Translations under genes and position numbers: made by a program
In this document: positions 39,802 to 49,178 of the stretch, in pieces
Layout: the number at the start of each line of letters is the position of its first letter
How positions within the stretch are numbered: position 1 is the stretch's first letter
NCBI GenBank assembly: GCA_016715205.1
Contig: JADKBC010000005.1
Coordinates: forward strand, 124,001 to 188,000
Source: Holophaga sp.
Lineage (GTDB): Bacteria > Acidobacteriota > Holophagae > Holophagales > Holophagaceae
Length of the DNA stretch: 64,000 nt
Reading direction: 5' to 3'
Notes under the pieces: model-generated
What the model saw: only the letters and a program-made list of their open reading frames with translations
The model's database searches: none
Told to the model about the DNA's origin: nothing

Positions 39802-42611
39802 ATGCCCATGGCCTTGCCCCTGTTTTGCTGGTGGATGACCGCCCCGAAAACCTGACGGCTCTGGAGGCATTGCTGGCGGATTCTGGGGTGGACCTGGTCA
39901 AGGCCCACTCCGGCAACGAAGCCCTGCGCCTGAGCCTCAAGACTGAGTTTGCCCTGGTGCTGCTGGATGTGCAGATGCCGGACATGGACGGCTTTGAAAC
40001 TGCGGAGCTGCTGCGGGCCAATCCCAAGACCCGGCGGCTGCCCATCATTTTCGTCACCGCGGGCATGAAGGATGACACCTACCGCTTCAAGGGCTACGAC
40101 TCCGGGGCGGTGGATTACCTGATGAAACCCATCCAACCCCTGGAACTGCGCAGCAAGGTGCGGGTATTCAGTGAGCTCTTTCAACAGCGCAAGGAGATCG
40201 AGCGCCACGAGCAGATCCTGGAAACCCTCGTGGAGCAACGCACCATCGCCCTGCGGGAAAACGAGGTGACGTACCGCTCCATCCTGGAAAACGCCGCAGA
40301 TCATGTGGTGCGCTATGACCGTCGGGGCGCCCACCTGTTTGCGAATGCCAAGGTGCTGGAACTCACGGGATTCACCATGGGGCAGTTCCTGGGTAAAACC
40401 CACCGGGACCTGGGGTTCCCAGACCACCTTTGCGAGCTTTGGGAAGGGGCCATTGAAAAGGTGTTTGTCACTGGCCAGCCCACCGCCGTTTCCTTTGAGC
40501 TTGATACCGGGAAGGGGCTGGTCTACCTCGAGCTGAAGCTGTCCCCAGAAAAGGACATCCTTGGGCAGGTACGCAGCGTGGTGGGGTTGACCCGTGATCT
40601 GACGGAACGCCATCGCCTGGACGAAGCCCGGCACTTTCTGGCCGAAGCCAGTTGGACCACCAACGACGAGCCCTTTTTTGAGGCCCTTGCGCGTTATCTA
40701 GCGATCAGTCTCGCCATGGACTACGTGTGCATTGATCGCCTGGAAGGCGACCACAAGCATGCACAGACGCTGGCCATTTATTTCGACGGCCAGATTGAAC
40801 CCAACGCGAGCTACACCTTGCACGACACGCCCTGCGGTGAGGTGCTCAAAAAGCACGTTTGTTGCTTCCCTGAAAAGGTTCGGCAGCAGTTCCCCACCGA
40901 TGTGATGCTCCAGGACATGGTGGCGGAAAGCTATGTTGGGACGACCCTCTGGAGTTCCAGGGGCGAAGCCATCGGTCTGATCGCCCTCATCGGTCGGCAA
41001 CCCTTGCGCAATCCCGCTCTGGCGACTCAGATCCTGGAACTGGTCGCCATTCGCGCGGGGGGTGAGTTGGAGCGCAAACTCGCCGATGAAGCGCTGCAGG
41101 TGGCTGAGGCCGGATCCCGCCGCCTGATGGACCTGCTCAAAGCCTCCGGGGCCATTGCCAAGATCGGTGGGTGGGAAGTGGACTTGGTTCACAACACCCT
41201 GTTCTGGACGCCGGAAACCTATCGAATTCACGACGTTACACCTGAAACCTATACACCAACCATCCCGACCGCATTGGATTTCTACACGCCTGAAGCCAAG
41301 CCCATCGTTACCAAAGCCGTGGAGGAGGCCCTTCAGACTGGAAAGGATTTTGACCTGGAGCTGCAGTTGTTGACCGCCTCGGGTCGGCGAATTTATGTGC
41401 ACACCACGGGAAAAGTGCAGCGCGAGAGTGGCCGTGCGGTGCGCATCGTGGGCGCCTTCCGCGATATCACCGAGGACAAGCGGTTGGAGGTGGAACGTCA
41501 GCAACTGGAGCGGGAAATCCAGCACGCCCAAAAGCTGGAAAGCCTGGGCAGTCTGGCGGGGGGCGTGGCCCACGACATGAATAATGTGCTGGCGGCCATC
41601 CTGGGGATGGCTTCAGCCCTGAAGGTGAAATACGCGGCCGATGAGGGTCTTGGCAAGGCGTTGGAAACGATCCTGCACGCCAGTGGCAGGGGTCGGGACC
41701 TGGTCAAGGGTCTGACCGATTTCGCCCGCAAGGGCGTGGAAGAGGCCCAGGCCCTGGACCTGAACAGCCTTGTGCACAAGGAAGTGGATCTCTTGCGCCG
41801 CACCACGCTCGAAAAAATCGAATTTGAGCTGGACCTTGAGGCATCCCTGCCGCGAGTCCTTGGGGAGCCCTCCTCCCTGGGCAATACCCTCATGAACGTA
41901 GCGATGAATGCACTCCAGGCCATGCCCAATGGCGGCCGGCTGCAGTTCCAGACCCGCGCTTTGGACCCTCAATGGGTCGAATTGACCATCACTGACACTG
42001 GTTGCGGCATGTCCCCCGAGGTCATGGCCCGGGCCACGGACCCCTTCTTCACCACCAAGCCCTTCGGCAAAGGCACGGGCCTCGGCTTGGCCATTGTCTA
42101 CGGCACCATGAAGGCCCACGGTGGTGCCATGGAACTAAAGAGCAGCCTGGGTCAGGGTACCTCCGTGGTGCTGAGATTCCCTGCCCGTGCAGATCAGACG
42201 GACCCTGCCTTGAATTCCCCCACAAATCCCGTCAAGGGCCGTGCAGCCCTGCACATTCTGCTCGTGGATGACGATGAACTGATCCGGGATGGCATCCCAC
42301 CCATGCTGGAAATGCTGGGGCATACGGTGGAAGTGATCGCCGGTGGTGGCCAGGCACTGGCACGACTCCAGGCGTCCGGCACGGCCATCGATCTGGTCAT
42401 CATGGATCACAACATGCCAGGCCTGACCGGCGCCGCCACCCTGCGGCAGATCCGAGCCGAGCAGCCCACCCTGCCCCTGGTGTTGGCCACCGGTTTTGTG
42501 GATGCAGATGTCAGCGCCCTGCTCCAGGACACCCCCGATATCAAGATTCTCCACAAACCCTACACTGCCGAAGAGATTCTCAGGCTGATCAACGAGATCC
42601 CATTGACCTAG
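39798..42611 (+). CDS. Soluble hybrid histidine kinase, REC-PAS-GAF-PAS-HisKA-HATPase-REC
   Basis: The 937-residue protein has an N-terminal receiver (8-125, VLLVDDRPENL, Asp in LVLLDVQMPDMDG), a coiled segment, PAS (150-270), GAF (about 275-430) and PAS (440-565). HisKA follows (His in GGVAHDMNNVL), then HATPase (about 685-800, FGKGTGLGLAIV) and a C-terminal receiver (815-937, ILLVDDDEL, Asp in LVIMDHNMPG). The terminal kinase-REC part closely resembles that of the proteins at 1-3673 and 27368-31388, so the three form a paralogous family in this window. The N-terminal receiver could accept phosphate from the kinase at 34752. Confidence 0.93.
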   Translation: MNAHGLAPVLLVDDRPENLTALEALLADSGVDLVKAHSGNEALRLSLKTEFALVLLDVQMPDMDGFETAELLRANPKTRRLPIIFVTAGMKDDTYRFKGYDSGAVDYLMKPIQPLELRSKVRVFSELFQQRKEIERHEQILETLVEQRTIALRENEVTYRSILENAADHVVRYDRRGAHLFANAKVLELTGFTMGQFLGKTHRDLGFPDHLCELWEGAIEKVFVTGQPTAVSFELDTGKGLVYLELKLSPEKDILGQVRSVVGLTRDLTERHRLDEARHFLAEASWTTNDEPFFEALARYLAISLAMDYVCIDRLEGDHKHAQTLAIYFDGQIEPNASYTLHDTPCGEVLKKHVCCFPEKVRQQFPTDVMLQDMVAESYVGTTLWSSRGEAIGLIALIGRQPLRNPALATQILELVAIRAGGELERKLADEALQVAEAGSRRLMDLLKASGAIAKIGGWEVDLVHNTLFWTPETYRIHDVTPETYTPTIPTALDFYTPEAKPIVTKAVEEALQTGKDFDLELQLLTASGRRIYVHTTGKVQRESGRAVRIVGAFRDITEDKRLEVERQQLEREIQHAQKLESLGSLAGGVAHDMNNVLAAILGMASALKVKYAADEGLGKALETILHASGRGRDLVKGLTDFARKGVEEAQALDLNSLVHKEVDLLRRTTLEKIEFELDLEASLPRVLGEPSSLGNTLMNVAMNALQAMPNGGRLQFQTRALDPQWVELTITDTGCGMSPEVMARATDPFFTTKPFGKGTGLGLAIVYGTMKAHGGAMELKSSLGQGTSVVLRFPARADQTDPALNSPTNPVKGRAALHILLVDDDELIRDGIPPMLEMLGHTVEVIAGGGQALARLQASGTAIDLVIMDHNMPGLTGAATLRQIRAEQPTLPLVLATGFVDADVSALLQDTPDIKILHKPYTAEEILRLINEIPLT

Positions 42612-42750
42612 GGCGAAATCCCGCGAACCAGTTCTGGGCGGCTTTTGTAGGCTGGGCGCCGGTCTCACGAAAGAACCTAGAGAAACCATCTGCCCATCCA
42701 CCTGGCAGTTCGTGGATGAATCCAACCGAGATCCAGGCGATGCTTTAGCC

Positions 42751-43209
42751 ATGACCTTTCACATGATTCTGCATCAACCCGAGATTCCCCAAAACACCGG
42801 CAGTATTGGCAGGCTTTGCGTTTGCACAGACACGAAGCTGCATCTCATTCACCCGCTGGGTTTCGATACTTCCGACTATTACCTGCGCCGGGCCGGGTTG
42901 GATTACTGGGAAAAGTTGGCGCCCACCCACTACGACAACTGGGCGGATTTCCTGACCCGCAACCCCGCCAAACGACTCTGGTTCACCAGCACCAAGGGCG
43001 AACGGCTGCACACTCAGGCCACTTACGAAGATGGCGATGGTTTTGTACTGGGCCAGGAAACCAAGGGACTGCCAGGTGAAATCATCGACGCCCACCGCGA
43101 GGAACTGATCAAGATTCCCATGCCGGGCGATTTCCACCGCAGCCTCAACCAGGCCCAGGCCGCGGCGGTGGTGCTGTACGAGGCCCTAAGGCAAACCCAA
43201 GGGTGGTGA
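42751..43209 (+). CDS. trmL: tRNA (cytidine(34)/uridine(34)-2'-O)-methyltransferase TrmL
   Basis: The 152-residue SPOUT-family protein has the opening HMILHQPEIPQNTGSIGRLC, which closely matches TrmL. The knot motifs are GFVLGQETKGLP and IPMPGDFHRSLNQAQAAAVVLYEA. TrmL methylates the 2'-O of the wobble base of tRNA-Leu isoacceptors using SAM. The start is set at the ATG at 42751, and the in-frame upstream GTG at 42712 gives no family-like residues. The next ATG, at 42763, is also possible. Its stop abuts that of the convergent lipid kinase. Confidence 0.93.
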   Translation: MTFHMILHQPEIPQNTGSIGRLCVCTDTKLHLIHPLGFDTSDYYLRRAGLDYWEKLAPTHYDNWADFLTRNPAKRLWFTSTKGERLHTQATYEDGDGFVLGQETKGLPGEIIDAHREELIKIPMPGDFHRSLNQAQAAAVVLYEALRQTQGW

Positions 43210-44151
43210 TTACCAGGGGCAATTGCCAGTCACCTGCATCCGGAACGCACCTTTTTCTACCGTCAATTCCGCGCGATCGCGGGCCGGCGCAGGTTCGCCA
43301 TCCAGGTGCCAGGGCAGCGGTGCGTCGAAACGCAGCATGGCACGCAGCAGGCGCCCTTCCTGGCGCAGATGCGTGCGGCCACCCTCCCGGAATAGTTGGG
43401 GCACATCTGAAACCAGATCAAGGATTCCCGGTCGCTTGAGCTTCACCCACTGCAGGATGCCATCCGTGGGGTCGGCGCCGGGGGCGATCCAAAGTCCGCT
43501 GCCGTACTGGGGCAGGTTGGCGAAACTCAGGCTCCAGGCCCGTTCGGGCAGTTCTGGTTCTGGGCCCAGCCACGCGGCGCGCAGCTTTTCACCTACGCTT
43601 TTTGGCGCTGCTGGATCGGGCCGAGCGGCGTCCCAAGCCACCCTTAATTCGGGGTGCTTTCGCCATAGCCGCAGGCAGAGCTGGGCATAGCGAAGAAACC
43701 CTCGCCCCGGCATGGCATCAAAGCCATGAGCCACCGCCGCTTCAAACCCGGTGCCGCAGATATTCAAGAAGGGCACGCCATCCAGACGCGGCAGATCGAT
43801 GCGCAGCTCCCTTCCAAGCAGAAGGTTTTCCAGCGCACCAGCCGTTTCCAGGGGCGTACGAAGGCCGCGCACCAACCCATTACCAGAGCCGCCAGGAAGG
43901 GCGGCCAAGGGCACGGGGCAGCCCGCCTGGATCAACGCACGCGCCGCGTGATGCAAGGTGCCATCGCCGCCCCACACCAGCAATGGCCCGCCCGCTGCAA
44001 CAGCCTGCTCAATCAGGGGCGTGAAGTCCCAGGGCGGCCCCAGGGCAATGGGCTCCAGACGCGCCCGCAGCTCGGCGGGTAGCCGAGCAAGCAGGGCGTT
44101 GGGATCCTTGGCGCTGGGGCCGGAACCGGGGTTGTAAAGCAGAGGCAGCAT
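43210..44151 (-). CDS. Diacylglycerol-kinase-catalytic-domain lipid kinase (YegS/DagK family)
   Basis: The 313-residue protein starts LLYNPGSGPSAKD and has the nucleotide-binding motif VWGGDGTLHHA. ALPGGSGNGLVRGL and the DGEPAP segment near the C-terminus are all typical of the DAGK catalytic family. Known members phosphorylate diacylglycerol, sphingoid bases or phosphatidylglycerol. The length and missing metal-site signature do not separate these options. The start overlaps the stop of the tricorn-like protease by one base. Confidence 0.88.
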   Translation of the reverse strand: MLPLLYNPGSGPSAKDPNALLARLPAELRARLEPIALGPPWDFTPLIEQAVAAGGPLLVWGGDGTLHHAARALIQAGCPVPLAALPGGSGNGLVRGLRTPLETAGALENLLLGRELRIDLPRLDGVPFLNICGTGFEAAVAHGFDAMPGRGFLRYAQLCLRLWRKHPELRVAWDAARPDPAAPKSVGEKLRAAWLGPEPELPERAWSLSFANLPQYGSGLWIAPGADPTDGILQWVKLKRPGILDLVSDVPQLFREGGRTHLRQEGRLLRAMLRFDAPLPWHLDGEPAPARDRAELTVEKGAFRMQVTGNCPW

Positions 44152-47100
44152 CAGGGTTTCTTGAGTTGCTTCAGCAGCGACTGAACGGCCGTTTCCAGCT
44201 GGGTGTCGCGGCCCTGACTCAGCAAAGCCGGGTCGTTGGCCACCTTGATATCGGGCTCCAACTGGGTGTTCTCACAGAACTTGCCATCGGGCGTAAGCCA
44301 GCCACCTTCGGGGATGCCGAACACCAGGGTGGGATCGATCTGGGGTTCCCACCACACAAAAGTGCCGGTGCCGGGCACGGGCATGCCGACCGTCTGCCCC
44401 AGCCCTTTAAGTTTGTAGGCCACCGGGAACAGGTGCGCATCGGAATAGTTGCCTTCGCCCATGACCACGATGGAAGGCTTGATCCACTTCTGCTGCGGCT
44501 CGTAACCGTAGTACTGGCCGTGGGGAATGATGTCGAAATATTTCTTCCCGCTCAGGAAATCCGAAAGGGTTTCGTGCAGGTTGCCGCCGCCGTTGAAGCG
44601 GGTGTCCACCACGATGGCTTCCTTGGTGAGGTGCTTCCCAAGCACTTCTTCGACCACGGTGCGCATGCTGGGATCGTTCATGCCTTGCACATGCACATAG
44701 CCGATGCGACCACCTGAGAGGCGCTCCGTCTCTGCCTGCTGGCGTTCCACCCAGCGGCGATAGAGCAGGACGTTTTCCTGCCCGGCGGCGATGGGTTTGA
44801 TGCTTTCCTCCCAACGATTCCCCTGGGCGTCCTGGAAGGTGAGCAGGGTGGCATGACCGGCCTTTCGATTGAGCAGGGCACTGGGGTCCTGATCGGCCCG
44901 GATTTCCATGCCATCGATGGCCACCAGGATGTGACCTGGCTTCACGCGAGAGGTGGCCAGATCCAGCGGTCCGCGCTTCAGAATTTCCGTCACCTTGAGG
45001 CCGGTGCCTGGCGCAGGATCAAAGAGCAATCCGAGCGAAGCGGTGGCATCCCCCGTGACCTGGGGCGCGTTGAAGCGGCAGCCGGTGTGGGAGGCATTCA
45101 GTTCGCCCAGCATTTCGCTGAGCATTTCCGCAAAGTCGTAGTTGTTCTGGATATGGGGCAGGAATTTTCGGTACGCATCGCGGTAGAAGGGCCAATCCAC
45201 CTTGTGCAGGTCGGGCACATAGAACTTTTTCCCGATCTGTCGCCAGGCGTGTTCAAAGATGTAGGCGCGCTCTTCATCGGGGCGCAGCACCATCTCGGTG
45301 GCGGCGGCCAGGTTCTCGCGCTTGCCATTTTCAGGGTCGATCTTGGAGAGTTTGCCATCGGCCAGAATGAAGATGGCCTTGCCATCCTCGCTGCGTTCCA
45401 GGGCAGCCTGCCTGGCATCCAGCTTGGCCACCAGCTTGGTTTCCTTGGTGCGGAATTCGGTGGACCAGAGATCAAACCCCTTCTCGAACTTGGCGAGATA
45501 GAAGAACTTTTCCCCATCCTTGGCAAGCACGGCATCGGCCATGGGTGCGGTGTGCGTGGTCCAACGGGCCTTGCGTTCCTCCAGTCCCTGCCAATCGATG
45601 CGGAGGGGTTCCACGCTGGGTTTGGCGTCCTTTTCCTTCTCCTTTGCTTTGTCCTTGTCCTTGGCTTTCTCCAATTCCTTCTTTTCCTTGTCTTCCCGCT
45701 CCTTGACCAGGGCGAAATCTTCTTTGCTGAGCTGGAAGCGATCCCAGGCTTTCTGGGTAAGGAAGAGGCCGAAGTAGTCCACCGTGGCGGAGTCCTGGTT
45801 CAGGTTGCGCGTGCCTTCGCGGTCCGTGGCCCAGAAGATGGTGCTGCCATCCGTGGAAAAGCGGGGATGGCCATCGTCAAAGCCGCTGCGGGTGAGGTTA
45901 ATGAGCTTCCCAGTGCCTTCGGCGTCGATGAGGCCCACTTCCCGAATGCCACCCAACCCAGGCGGATCAAAGGTCAGCAGCAGCCACTTGCTATCCGGCG
46001 ACCAGGTGAAATCCTGATCCCCATCCGCGTAGGAGTAGTTCTTGCCCTCGGGCAGCAGGGTGCGCACCTTGCCACTGGCAAGGTTCAACACCTTGAGCGC
46101 GGTGCGCTCTTCCAGAAAGGCCACTTCCTTGCCGTCGGGCGAATACTGAGGCTGGAAGACATCCTTGGCACCCGAAAGAATGCAGGTTTCCTTCAGCACC
46201 GTGGACGCATAGAAATAGGCTTCTTCTTTGCGGGTGAGCGCCATGGTGTACAGGCCCCAACTGCCATTGCGTTCACCGGCATAAAGCAGGGTGCGGCCGT
46301 CCGGGCTGAAGGAGACCGTGCGTTCCTGCTGGGGCGTGTTGGTGATGCGCTTGGTCACGGTGCCCTCGGCATTGCTCACAAACACTTCGCCGCGTGCAAT
46401 AAAGGCTACTTCCTTGCCATTGGGCGCCACAGCGAATTCCGTTAAACCGCCATTTACCGGCAGGATGCGCTCGCCGTCGGGACGACCATCCATCTGAATC
46501 TGCACCTCCACCTTGGCGGGCGTGCCGCCCTCGCGCTGGGTATAAAGCTGACCGTCGTAGGCGAAACAGAGGGTGCCTTCCCGCGAGCCGCTCAAAAACC
46601 GTACGGGATGTTTTTCAAAGCGCGTCACCTGAGTTGCAGCCTCTGGCTTGCTCAGGCTGCTGCGGAAAACGTTGTACGACCCGCCCCGTTCGGCCAAGTA
46701 ATAGAAGGTTTCACCTGCGCCCATCACGGGATTGCGATGCTCGCCAGGATCCGTGGTGAGAGCTTTGAAGGTGCCGGAAGCTGTATCGTACTGGCAGATA
46801 TCCCGGGCCACGGAAGAGGTGTGATGCTTGCGCCAGGTGTCCTCATAGCCCTTCAAATTGTGGAAGAGGATGTGGGTGCCGGTGGCGTCGTACACCGCGG
46901 CTTCCATGGTGGCCGTGTGCAGCAGGCGCGCCTGCCCGCCCGTGATGGGCACCGTGAAGGTGTGGGCAAACCCGCGATAGGGGAACTGGAAATTCGTGGC
47001 GGTGCCGGTGCGGTTCGAGGTGAAGAGCACCTGTTTGCCGTCCGGCGTGAAGGTCGAGGGGAAATCCGAGGCTGAGTGGAAGGTGAGGCGTTTGGCTTCA

Positions 47101-47399
47101 CCACCCTGGGCGGGCATCAGGAACACATCGAAGTTGCCAAATCGATCTGAGGCAAAGGCGATCGATTTCCCATCCGGGGACCACACGGGCCGCGTGTTGT
47201 ACGCCTGCCCCAGGGTGAGGGGCGTGGCCGTGCCACCCGCGCTGGGCACCCGGTACAGATCGCCCTGGTAGCAGAACACGATGGTTTTCCCATCGGGAGA
47301 AAGGGCTGGGTAACGCAGCCAAAGAGGCGCGCCACTGGGGCTTGCCAGCAAAGGAATGGCCGCCAGGGCCAGGGTCGCGAACCACGCATGCAGCTTCAT
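44151..47399 (-). CDS. Tricorn-like S41 protease, secreted
   Basis: The ATG at 47399 is preceded by AAAGGA. The 1082-residue product has a signal peptide (MKLHAWFATLALAAIPLLAS). Two beta-propeller regions of PD40/WD-like repeats follow (LSPDGKTIVF, WSPDGKSIAF, FTPDGKQVLF and so on). A Lys/Glu-rich linker lies near residues 580-600, then a PDZ-like domain (PGHILVAIDGMEI), then the S41 peptidase domain with DTRFNGGGNL and the likely nucleophile Ser in GEGNYSDAHLFP. This is the tricorn order. Archaeal tricorn degrades oligopeptides in the cytosol, but the signal peptide points to a periplasmic or exported role, as for other bacterial homologues of this type. Confidence 0.92.
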   Translation of the reverse strand: MKLHAWFATLALAAIPLLASPSGAPLWLRYPALSPDGKTIVFCYQGDLYRVPSAGGTATPLTLGQAYNTRPVWSPDGKSIAFASDRFGNFDVFLMPAQGGEAKRLTFHSASDFPSTFTPDGKQVLFTSNRTGTATNFQFPYRGFAHTFTVPITGGQARLLHTATMEAAVYDATGTHILFHNLKGYEDTWRKHHTSSVARDICQYDTASGTFKALTTDPGEHRNPVMGAGETFYYLAERGGSYNVFRSSLSKPEAATQVTRFEKHPVRFLSGSREGTLCFAYDGQLYTQREGGTPAKVEVQIQMDGRPDGERILPVNGGLTEFAVAPNGKEVAFIARGEVFVSNAEGTVTKRITNTPQQERTVSFSPDGRTLLYAGERNGSWGLYTMALTRKEEAYFYASTVLKETCILSGAKDVFQPQYSPDGKEVAFLEERTALKVLNLASGKVRTLLPEGKNYSYADGDQDFTWSPDSKWLLLTFDPPGLGGIREVGLIDAEGTGKLINLTRSGFDDGHPRFSTDGSTIFWATDREGTRNLNQDSATVDYFGLFLTQKAWDRFQLSKEDFALVKEREDKEKKELEKAKDKDKAKEKEKDAKPSVEPLRIDWQGLEERKARWTTHTAPMADAVLAKDGEKFFYLAKFEKGFDLWSTEFRTKETKLVAKLDARQAALERSEDGKAIFILADGKLSKIDPENGKRENLAAATEMVLRPDEERAYIFEHAWRQIGKKFYVPDLHKVDWPFYRDAYRKFLPHIQNNYDFAEMLSEMLGELNASHTGCRFNAPQVTGDATASLGLLFDPAPGTGLKVTEILKRGPLDLATSRVKPGHILVAIDGMEIRADQDPSALLNRKAGHATLLTFQDAQGNRWEESIKPIAAGQENVLLYRRWVERQQAETERLSGGRIGYVHVQGMNDPSMRTVVEEVLGKHLTKEAIVVDTRFNGGGNLHETLSDFLSGKKYFDIIPHGQYYGYEPQQKWIKPSIVVMGEGNYSDAHLFPVAYKLKGLGQTVGMPVPGTGTFVWWEPQIDPTLVFGIPEGGWLTPDGKFCENTQLEPDIKVANDPALLSQGRDTQLETAVQSLLKQLKKP

Positions 47400-47464
47400 G
47401 GGCAATCCTTTCGCTAGGAGAACGGTTTCCCCTGGCTGGGATTCGGGCCAGGGTGGAATTCGGG

Positions 47465-48334
47465 TTAGGAACTGCGGCGAAATCGTTCCGGTTCCGCCAC
47501 CAGTTCAAGTTCAACACCAGTAACGGGGTGTTTCAGGAAGAGCTTCCAGGCGTGAAGCCAGAGTTGGGCATCGGGCAGTCCACCATACAAGCCATCGCCC
47601 ACCACCGGGGCGCCCAGGAAGGCCAGATGCACGCGGATCTGGTGGGTGCGGCCGGTCTTGGGCTCGCACACAACCCAGTGTCCCGGCGCCAGCGCATCGC
47701 ATTCTTCGGCAATGGCAGGTCGAAACCCGGTTTCAGAAGCCTTGGGCTCCATCACATCCCCAGTGCAGCCGAAGCGTGCGGGGCTGGCCAAGCGCAGGCG
47801 GCCGATGGGTTGATCCACGGTCTGGGCCTCGATGGGGTTGGAGATCCGGGCCAGATAGACTTTGCGCAGGGTGCGTTCCTGAAAGGTGCGACCCAGGTCC
47901 GCGGCTTTGTCCTTGGCCAGCACCAGCACGCCGCTGGTGCCCTGGTCCAGGCGATGGCAAAGGATCAATTTCTGGCCCGGGCGCTGACGGGTGAGCAGGG
48001 CCAGGAGATCGTGTTTGTCCGAAGCCTGGGTGCCTTGGGTGGGCAGGCCCGCGGGTTTGTTGACCACCAGCAGCCAGTCGTCTTCGAAGACAATTCCAAG
48101 ATCTATCTCGGGTGGCTGTCCCAGGGCATCATCCACCGCCACGCGAATTTCGGCGCCCGCGGACACGGCTCGGCTGGCGACCCGAACCCGTTTCTGGTCC
48201 ACCTGCACGCCGCCCAGCTTGAGCGCCTCCCGCGCGGCCCGCCGACTGATGCCCGTGCGCAGGGAAACAACTTGATCCAGGCGCAGGTGCGCATCGGTGG
48301 GTTCCACGGTGAATTTCCAGCTGCGAAGGGCCAT
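47465..48334 (-). CDS. RluA-family 23S rRNA/tRNA pseudouridine synthase
   Basis: The 289-residue protein has an N-terminal S4 RNA-binding domain (DQVVSLRTGISRRAAREALKLG) and the RluA catalytic core. That core has VVNKPAGLPT, the catalytic Asp motif ILCHRLDQGTSGVLV, and KTGRTHQIRVHLAFLG. The architecture fits the RluC/RluD group. The exact uridine target cannot be told from sequence alone. The 5' end lies 22 bases from the divergent MlaE-like gene. Confidence 0.92.
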   Translation of the reverse strand: MALRSWKFTVEPTDAHLRLDQVVSLRTGISRRAAREALKLGGVQVDQKRVRVASRAVSAGAEIRVAVDDALGQPPEIDLGIVFEDDWLLVVNKPAGLPTQGTQASDKHDLLALLTRQRPGQKLILCHRLDQGTSGVLVLAKDKAADLGRTFQERTLRKVYLARISNPIEAQTVDQPIGRLRLASPARFGCTGDVMEPKASETGFRPAIAEECDALAPGHWVVCEPKTGRTHQIRVHLAFLGAPVVGDGLYGGLPDAQLWLHAWKLFLKHPVTGVELELVAEPERFRRSS

Positions 48335-48356
48335 CCCTCTAGGCTACCGTGATCCC

Positions 48357-49178
48357 ATGCTCCCTAAGGCCACTAAGGCCCAATTTGGGCTCCAGCGCTT
48401 TGCGTCTCCCCTGGGCGGAGGCCTGCGCAACTGGCTGGCGCATCTGGGCAGTGTGGCGTGGCTGGGACTGACGTGCGTGCGTCACCTGCTGGGCCTGCGC
48501 ACCAATCAATTGGGCGTTCTGTACGACCAGACCAAACTGCAGGTGCGCTTCACCGCCCTGGATGCCCTGCCCTTGGCTCTGCTCACCTCGCTGTTGCTGG
48601 GTGGCATCACCCTCATTCAGGTATTTGCCCAGATGTCCGCCTTTGGCGCCGAAACCTACCTGAGTCAACTTCTGGCCCAGTTGGTGATCCGGGAACTCGG
48701 CCCCCTGCTGGTGAGTGTCATCGTCATCGGCCGCAGCGGCACCGCGATCGCGGCGGAAATGGCCTCCATCAAATTGAGCGGCGAAGTGGACGCCCTGTGC
48801 GCCATGGGCATCAACCCCATCCAGTATTTGCTGCTCCCGCGCATCCTCGGCGGCATCATTTCCGTATTTTCCCTGATCATCCTCTTCGACGCCGCTGCCC
48901 TGCTGGGTGGCTTCCTCGTGGCTTGGTCGCGTTTCCCGCTTTCACCCCAGGCTTTCTTTCATGCCTTGGGCAATGCCATCCAGTGGTCGGAACTCATCAT
49001 CACCTTCTCCAAAGCGACCGTCTTTGGTGGTCTCATCCCGCTCATCTGCCTTTCCAGCGGCCTGCGCGTGAGGTCCAGCAGTACCGAGATCCCCCAGGCC
49101 GTAACTGCCGCAGCGGTGGCGAGCCTGGTCGCCGTGTTCCTCGTGGGCGCCTTTCTCTCGGTACTGGTCTATGGGTGA
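48357..49178 (+). CDS. MlaE-family lipid ABC transporter permease
   Basis: The start is the ATG at 48357, since the longer in-frame version would run into the divergent pseudouridine synthase gene. The 273-residue protein has the MlaE core: several hydrophobic helices, the conserved stretch RELGPLLVSVIVIGRSGTAIAAE, then GEVDALCAMGINPIQYLLLPR and the C-terminal helix. Known role: inner-membrane permease moving phospholipid between inner and outer membranes with MlaF, MlaD and partners. The next two genes overlap by eight and four bases. No mlaB (STAS) or mlaC gene follows. Confidence 0.93.
   Translation: MLPKATKAQFGLQRFASPLGGGLRNWLAHLGSVAWLGLTCVRHLLGLRTNQLGVLYDQTKLQVRFTALDALPLALLTSLLLGGITLIQVFAQMSAFGAETYLSQLLAQLVIRELGPLLVSVIVIGRSGTAIAAEMASIKLSGEVDALCAMGINPIQYLLLPRILGGIISVFSLIILFDAAALLGGFLVAWSRFPLSPQAFFHALGNAIQWSELIITFSKATVFGGLIPLICLSSGLRVRSSSTEIPQAVTAAAVASLVAVFLVGAFLSVLVYG

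Noticed and set aside
44853..46445. 530-codon plus-strand frame opposite the tricorn-like protease
   Set aside because: It is a shadow frame. The propeller repeats and S41 motifs are on the minus strand.
48297..48356. N-terminal extension of the MlaE-like permease
   Set aside because: It would overlap the start of the divergent pseudouridine synthase and adds no family-like sequence.
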